A program made the translations under genes and the position numbers. Positions 57,990-64,000 of a stretch of 64,000 bases of DNA are shown here, piece by piece. The DNA is taken from the NCBI GenBank assembly GCA_035610365.1, contig CM069432.1:279595482-279659481 (forward strand), written 5' to 3'. This DNA is from Aquatica leii (Eukaryota > Arthropoda > Insecta > Coleoptera > Lampyridae). The notes under the pieces were generated by a model that made no database searches, was not told the origin of the DNA, and saw nothing but the letters and a program-made list of their open reading frames with translations. Position 1 is the first letter of the stretch; the number at the start of each line of letters is the position of its first letter.

Positions 57990-59690
57990 AGACATTTGAA
58001 CGCTACCGATTGAACGCGATTGCTTGAACACAGTACCTTTGAAGGCAAGGACGTTTGGAGGCAGGAATTTTTAAATGCAAGGCGTTTGGACGTAATATGT
58101 TTGAATTCAAAATGTAAAGAGATTCATTTTTATCGTCAAAGTTTAGTTTACAACAAAAAGTGCAATAATTATTCAGTCTTTTGACAATGTGAAATAGTTT
58201 TACACTAACATTAGAATGTCTTCCGGGTTTGGACCGTGTCATTGTTGTAATCAAAGTTGCCAACGTTTCGCACACTTTCGTAAGGGGCTTCATCAGGGCG
58301 TGAAATAAATCGCAAAACTCAAACAAGCAACCGAAATCTAACTAATCTCACGCCCTGATGAAGCCACTTACGAAAGTGAGCGAAACGTTGGCAACTTCGG
58401 TTACAACAACAATGACACGGTCCAAACCCGGAAGACATTATAATGTTAGTGTAGATTCCGGCCGTGGAAGCCTTCGCTATTACAATAGTTTTACATCTCA
58501 AATTAAAAGGGACGAAAACTAAAAACTCATCGATTTTTTCTCACTAAATTGACCAAAACTCATTTTAGAAAAAAACAGAAAAACGTCTAAAGATTAAAGA
58601 AAAAACATAAAAAAAAATGTTGGTTAAACTTAAATTACCAAAAATAATGAGAAAAAAAGAAACCGAATAATTGAACCATATGGAAAAAATTAAAACAGAG
58701 AAAAAAACGGAAACGCCTTTAATTACAATTGAAAAATTATAAACATAACGAATTCAAGTTTATTGGTTTGAAGGTTTTGGTAATACATTGGCAACAATGC
58801 GACGCATTAAATAAAATAAAAGTTTCAAATTAAAGATAAGAATATAAGGCATATTTTTTTGTAAAAAGTGTATTTAAAAAGGAACTTAAAACAAAACGTA
58901 CAAAAAACTGTAAATAAAAACATGTAATGTTTGTTTCCCCATTAAACAAAATTTAACGTCAAAAATGAATACTTTAAAGAACAAAAAAAAAAAGAAATCA
59001 GTGAATAGTGAAACAGAATGGAAAAATAAAACAAAGAATCTTTGGGGTTTGAACCGTGTCAATATCGTAATCAAAGTTTCCTTTTTTCAATTTGTTACTT
59101 TATATTGATTGTTTAGTTTTATTCAATATGTCAATCCATTTTTTAACAAATTATTTTTGAAACTAATTTCTTTTTCATTGTTTTTTTAGCAAAAACTTTA
59201 GGTTTATAAAATAAAATTGTATTTGGGGGCGCACAAATATAGGGTTGAGTCGATATGACAAAATAAGCTTAATTTGCCATGTTTAGGTTATATTTTAATG
59301 AAACCGAGGAGAAAAATTTCAAAAATATTATAGCATGCTAGGAAGTCAATCTAAACGTGTACATATCACTTCAAAGTGGTTTTATGACAACATAATCCTA
59401 AAAAAATATGTAGACATTCCTTGATCATTCCTTATAGGAAAATCGTGTGGTGACCACAACAGTTTTTTACTTAATAAAACTAATTCTATATTTTCTGAAA
59501 TAAACTTTAATTTGTTTATTACGAAAACTTATAATCAAAGACATTTCGGTTGTATAAAAAAAAATAAAATGCGACTTAAACGTCTCGCGTTCGTTCAAAA
59601 ATCTTTGCGTTCAAATGTGCTTGCGTTCATTGGTATAGCGTTCAAAAGGCCGAGTTCAATCGGTCGCGTTCATAATCAAATCAACTATAA
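57990..59690. mobile_element. foldback-like element with inverted minisatellite arms
   Basis: The left arm (57990-58105) is a degenerate array of ~15-base units around TTGAACGC. The right arm (59570-59690) contains the same units inverted; GAACGCTACCGATTGAAC in the left matches GAACGCGACCGATTGAAC in the inverted right arm. Inverted ends made of short tandem units are the hallmark of foldback elements. The interior is AT-rich and holds an inverted Penelope-like pair. No coding region or clear target duplication was found, so the element call is tentative. Confidence 0.6.
58200..58492. repeat. inverted pair of Penelope-like LTR ends with hammerhead motifs
   Basis: Two copies of about 110 bases face each other, between CTAACATTAGAATGTCTTCC and its inverted form. 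The plus-strand copy has CTGATGA at 58355-58361, a stem (ACTT...AAGT plus flanking pairs), GAAA at 58382-58385 and CGTTGGCAAC, the core order of the hammerhead ribozymes known from Penelope-like elements. The minus-strand copy has CTGATGA at 58296-58290 and GAAA at 58269-58266. The cleavage triplet after the short third stem reads TTC or TTT rather than GTC. A further partial copy (TTTGAACCGTGTCAATATCG) is at about 59049-59070. Confidence 0.78.
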
Positions 59691-59694
59691 GCTA

Positions 59695-60305
59695 TTTATC
59701 AACTTGGCAACTTAATGACCATTGCAGAATGCAATCTGTTTTTGTGCCGTTTTTCCATTATGAAAATATCTTGGTGAAAACGCTCTCTATATTTTTATTA
59801 ACAAAGTCGTCGTGCATAAAAATTGTCTTGCCAAAAACACAATTAGATAAAGAAGTCATCACCATCGGTATCGGAAAAATCTGTATCTGACAACCATATC
59901 CATCATTTCCACATGCTTATAGCAGCCCACGCAAGTTCAATAAGGTTAAAATCCCTGTGATGTGATATGAGATAATCGCAAAACAGTACTATAGAATTCC
60001 GCCTGCGCTGCCTGGTGGGTGGATTGAGTAGCCGAGCAGAATTTTAACCAGTTTCAAGCCCGGATAATGAAAGAAGGTTCCAAGCTAGCTCTCTACCTAA
60101 AGTAAAAGTAATCTGGGGTATAGATCTAATACAGTCTCAAATAAGGCGGACAACAAGAACATGGCGCTCGAGTATGGATAACGGATGACACAAAAAAAAT
60201 TAATTATGATTTTAAATGAACATAGCAGAGCCTCAGAGAAAGTATAAATAAAACGAGAAAGATCGATGAAAAAATAAAAACAACATAGATATAACAAAAA
60301 GTCAT
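59695..60305. other. no recognisable gene
   Basis: AT-rich with no assignable frame. Confidence 0.35.
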
Positions 60306-60309
60306 ATAT

Positions 60310-60795
60310 TATACGATTAGCACGTTGGAACATCACCTCTTGGTACAATAAAGACCAAGACACAATAACGGAAATGAATAAACACAAGAACGACATATAC
60401 ACTAGCGGAAACTAAAAAGAAAAAAAGGGAGGAATTTAATTTTAAGGCGTGTGTCAGACTAATCTTGACGAAAACAAGAACTGAAACGTCAAGAGTAAAG
60501 TTCTACCAAAACAAAAATTTTTAGAACAATAACCGGACATACTCTTCATGACAGAGAAAAAACCGAGGACATGTAAGTACAAGATGTCATCAAATAGGTT
60601 CAAGATCAAAAAATAAACTGGAGGGACCGTGTGAACAGAATGGATAAAGTGAGAATAGAAACATTAGTGACATCACAGAAACCTAATACCAAGATAGAAA
60701 TGGGTAGAGCTTCCAAAAGATGACAGGAGTTCTGGCCATCGGCATCCCAAGACGGATGAAGAGGCAAATTGGAAAAGAAAGAGGACATTGTCCTA
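60310..60795 (+). pseudogene. LINE fragment: endonuclease start fused to C-terminal end
   Basis: IRLARWNITSWYNKDQDTIT with EMNKHKNDIY (60318-60405) is the beginning of an apurinic-type endonuclease domain of an insect LINE. Within 120 bases it changes to FRTITGHTLHDREKTED, KINWRDRVNRMDKVRIETLV and KIEMGRASKR.QEFWPSAS, the conserved C-terminal tail past the RT. The whole RT is deleted. It resembles, but is not the same as, the LINE at 32.3-35.3 kb. Confidence 0.7.
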
Positions 60796-60799
60796 TTAT

Positions 60800-61935
60800 A
60801 AGTAGAAGAGGAAGAATATGCTACTATGGTAATTTTCCAAACAAGAATAAAAATAATTAGACGTAAACTTTTCGTAAATACTTTTTTAAGACCGGCATTA
60901 CTTTTATCAGTTCAAGTTTTTTGGTTCGTATGACACGAATGGAATTATTTTGTTGTCTCATTTTTTTAAGAACAGTTAAGTCAGTACATCTTGTTTCTCC
61001 GTTAATATTTGTTTATCATTTTTAAGTTCTGTCTACCGAAAACCGATTCGTTTAACGTTTTTGTTGTTAAAACATTTAAAGTTGATTACACAATAACTGA
61101 TAATATAAAACGACTACGAGAATAACTGATTTGCTTGGGACCGTAGTTACAAAGTTACAATTACAAGTGTAATGCCTTAAAGTGAAATCTCCATTACCAA
61201 CACTAAATCTACTACCGCGCAGCTGGAGGTCACCGGCCAAGTTTAATTGCTCAAGTTATACTAAAGGTTCCAAGAAACTGTACCATAAAGACACACTCTG
61301 TTTTTCTATTCCTGCCTCAATTGGAGTGTCTATAAATTGTGTATCGTCACGAAGTATACATACATTCTCCTTGAATTCCGTGATGGTCAATTTTGATTTT
61401 GTAATTTCGATATATACTGTGAATGTATTATTGCAGTTCCCGAAACATGTTTGACGGTTAATTTCCTGTACCATTTAAGGCCACGGCTTAGGGAACTGTT
61501 GTATGGTTTTCTTTGGTCTGATAAATCAATAAATGCTTTAGGTTTGTTTTACCTGGCTTTTCTTTCATCTAGTCTAGTAGCTTTGTGCTCATGTCGAAGA
61601 CATTGAGCTTGTTTTTCCATTTCATTATTACAATTCCTAGTTTACAAATTCTTAGAAATATTTCACCTGTTTGTAACTTTTTTGGTTTTACGTCTTTAGC
61701 ATTTAGTCATTTTGTGAAGGTTATTGATCTTGTCATTTTCTTACAGCACAGCCTGGTTGTTATTAAAATTTTTTAATGGTAGTATCAGTTCAAATGTGTT
61801 CCTGGATATATACTTAAACACGAAATTTAAATACATTTTATTCTTAGACCAGTATCCTGAAATTTTTGCGAATCGACATAGTCCCATGCATAAAATTATT
61901 TCTTTACTTCATTTAGAGTAGTGCCAACCCAGTGG
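60800..61935. other. region without an assignable gene
   Basis: A 72-codon minus-strand frame (61256-61474, with CFGNCNNTFTVYIEITKSK) looks protein-like but I cannot name it. The rest is AT-rich. Confidence 0.35.
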
Positions 61936-61942
61936 TGAATTC

Positions 61943-63350
61943 GTGATTTTGGCTGACAGTGTTTTTTATTTGAATTTGATTGGTTACGAAATCTACAATG
62001 TGGACGAGACAGGCGTCTCTACAGTGGCCACCAAAATCCCAAAAATAGTTACTCCCAAAGGAAAGCGTAGGGTGGTAAAAGTCTCGTCAGCAGAAAGAAG
62101 CACCAACGTTACTGCAGTGTATTGCATGAATGCAAGCGGGTCGTTTGTTCCACTCTTTTTAATATTTCTGATGGTTAGGATGCAGCCATCATTTATGAAC
62201 AGCGCACCTCCAGGATCGGATGGTGTTGCATTTGAGAGTGGTTGGACGACAGCCAACATTTTCATAACCTACCTAAAGCATTTTATTCGAAATGAGAGAC
62301 CTAACAAGGAATCGCCAGTTTTGCTTCTAATAGACAACCACGCCAGTCATGTCACACTGAAAGCAGTGAATCTATGTGGTGATAATAATATTATTTTACT
62401 TGGCTTTCCGCCACATAGAAGCCACCGTATGCAGCCGCTATGTGTATCTGTATGTGTATGGTCCTCTAAAAACCGCATACAGCAAAGCATGCGAAGATTT
62501 TTTGAGGAGCAACCCTGGACGTGTTATCACTCTATATGATATTGCCTCACTTTTTGGTCGAGCTTATTTGAAAGTGGCTACAATATCAAATGCTGTCAGT
62601 GGATTCAAAGCCACAGGAATAAAACCGTTTAACTCTCAAATATTCACTGAGCACGATTTTGAGGCTGCCGCTACTACGGAAAGAGATATAGGCACATCAA
62701 GATCGGAAATCAATGACCAGTCAAATAAAGTAGAGGAAAAAGCCATAAAAGAAACAGATATGCAGCAGCCGTCAACTTCAGAAGTTTGTTGTTTGTTGAG
62801 CAATTCTGAGCCACCCAAAACACCCAAAAAAGATGACAAAGAAAACATAAGTCATGAAGAAGTAGCATGCGGACTTCCCTCATTACCTCGAGCAGAATCA
62901 AAAACTAGACGTCCTAGAAAAAAACTTCCATCACTTGTCATATCTAGCACGCGAGTCAAAGATGCTCTAGAAGAAAAACATAAAGAAAAAATTAAAAAGG
63001 ACGAAAGAATGGCTAAAAATAATTTTCAAAAGAGGAAAGGAAAGGATGCTAGACAGATAAGTGTAAAACTAAAGCCGAAGAAATCTGCGATTTAAAGAGT
63101 TAATCGACAAATCTTGAATGGTGATTCTTCTGATTTCGAAAGTTCAATCAATATAAGTTATGTTGATACAGATGATGATATGGATCCAGAAGAAGACGAC
63201 AAAACTTGCTTAATATGTGGCGATTTGGGCAAAGATAATGAACTTTGATTTCAGTGTTTCAGCTGCAAGCTTTGGGCACATTCCGAATGTACTGAACCAA
63301 GCTTAAAGAAGTCGAAATATAAGAAGTGGTTTTGTTATAGATGTAACATT
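61943..63350 (+). pseudogene. pogo-like transposase with PHD-like finger, 5'-truncated
   Basis: It begins inside the DDE domain: first Asp in IYNVDETGVSTV, then VYCMNASGSFVPLF, second Asp in LLLIDNHASHVT. At the third position the frame reads MQPLCVSV instead of MQPLDVSV, and a short duplication (TGTATGTG, about 62448-62458) shifts the frame. The continuing frame (62376-63095) gives YGPLKTAYSK, GRAYLKVATISNAV and FKATGIKPFNSQIF, then a long charged linker ending at 63095. Past that stop a further frame reads an acidic stretch and DDKTCLICGDL, a TGA near 63246, then FQCFSCKLWAHSEC and WFCYRCNI, a C4HC3 finger. The DNA-binding half is missing, and two catalytic or structural sites are changed. 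Confidence 0.85.
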
Positions 63351-63789
63351 TAGTTCTTTTTCATATTAAACTGTATTATATTTTCATAAGATTGTTCTGA
63401 TCTTACCCACATAGTTCATTAATAAAATGGTGCATCCTCAATAAGTGTGGAAAAAATGTTTTAAATTTTTAGTTATGATAAAAATTGGATTAAACTCTCC
63501 TCCTCCTCCTTTTCTTACGTATTTATTTATTGGGGTTCAACAGACCAATTTCGCATAAATTACAAGCTAGCTTTGTGGATCCAATTTTTTTAATGCGACA
63601 GTGAATGTGTTAATAGTTAATATAGTATTCAAAAATGTTTACTTTACATCCTCTATATTATACTAGATGTCATCTTCAAAACTTTGGAGTTGAAATACAG
63701 AGAAAGAACCAAATTGACATGGTCAGTGGCACACTCTCACCTAACTTTTCAACCTAGTCCACCACAACCTCAAAAATATAATTGCAACA

Positions 63790-64000
63790 CACAGTAAAAC
63801 CCCGATTATTTGTGGGGGAAGGGTTTGCTTTGCAATGTAAAATAGCATATGTCAGTATATATTTAGCAACCTGGTTCATTACGGTCACACTGAAGCCATG
63901 TATCAATAGCAATTTTTTCCATTTGCTTTAACCGCTCGATTTGTTGTGCTAGGGCAGCAAAACGTTGAATCGAAACTATCTCTTCTATCGTATTATCTTG
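63790..64000 (-). pseudogene. edge of a Tigger/pogo-like element, C-terminal end
   Basis: On the minus strand a frame open at the window edge runs to a stop at 63863: EEIVSIQRFAALAQQIERLK, then DTWLQCDRNEPGC. Its composition and position suit a transposase tail. About 65 bases further, CAGTAAAACCCCGATTATTT (about 63796) resembles the terminal repeat of Tigger/pogo elements. The rest lies outside the window, so it is unknown whether this copy is intact. Confidence 0.4.

Noticed and set aside
1..64000. tRNA genes, CRISPR arrays, bacterial-type operons
   Set aside because: No cloverleaf with a convincing B box (GGTTCGA.TCC in context), no regular short repeat-spacer array and no ribosome-binding-site spacing were seen by eye; a tRNAscan run would settle the first point.

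Overview
The window looks like a nuclear segment from an insect. The evidence is the animal-type host genes with small GT-AG introns (about 45-55 bp), AT-rich intergenic DNA, and a transposon mix (BEL/Pao, Ty3/gypsy, R1-like and other LINEs, Penelope-like elements, Transib, pogo/Tigger, piggyBac, mariner, HARBI1-like) typical of arthropods. A beetle is a reasonable guess, but that is inference. No prokaryotic operon, CRISPR array or intact tRNA was seen.

Only four host-type genes are supported. A YIPF1/2-type Golgi membrane protein (minus, 1796-2784, 2 exons) and LAMTOR1, the Ragulator lysosomal anchor (plus, 16565-17280, 5 exons), can be read completely. A 5-exon gene of unknown function (minus, 40587-41445) has exons that join in frame. 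A RhoGAP of the ARHGAP6/36 group (minus, 43590-46609) shows seven consecutive exons; its 5' end is not found.

Everything else is transposon-derived or featureless. 0-1.4 kb: end of a BEL/Pao element and its LTR. 3.4-10.6 kb: strongly eroded HARBI1-like, gag-protease, Penelope-like, Tc1/IS630-like and Transib (RAG1-like) remnants, then a 120-bp tandem repeat. 11.2-15.9 kb: two pogo-like elements with defined ends and TA target duplications, 62 bp apart. 18-27.4 kb: a Ty3/gypsy element on the minus strand split by an R1-like LINE on the plus strand, plus a second copy of that LINE. 27.7-35.3 kb: piggyBac and mariner-like fragments, a MITE and a second LINE. 35.7-40.5 kb: a pogo-like element interrupted in frame by a second pogo-like element with 25-bp inverted repeats.

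41.7-50.8 kb: two solo LTRs of one family, each with its own 4-bp target duplication, one on each side of the RhoGAP gene; a BEL/Pao gag remnant joined to a piece of 28S rRNA. 51-57.3 kb: a pogo remnant holding a hAT-type MITE with an 8-bp target duplication, BEL/Pao pol, and a mariner transposase split by a GC-rich insertion. 58-59.7 kb: a foldback-like element containing an inverted pair of Penelope-type hammerhead motifs. 60-64 kb: a LINE fragment, another pogo element, and the edge of a Tigger-like element.

The most interesting pattern is that the pogo-like transposases fall into two designs by C-terminus: three carry a PHD-like zinc finger, three carry a small module built around the motif GDFV/GSFVVV. 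Almost every transposase is visibly broken, and the elements are stacked in nests that allow relative dating.
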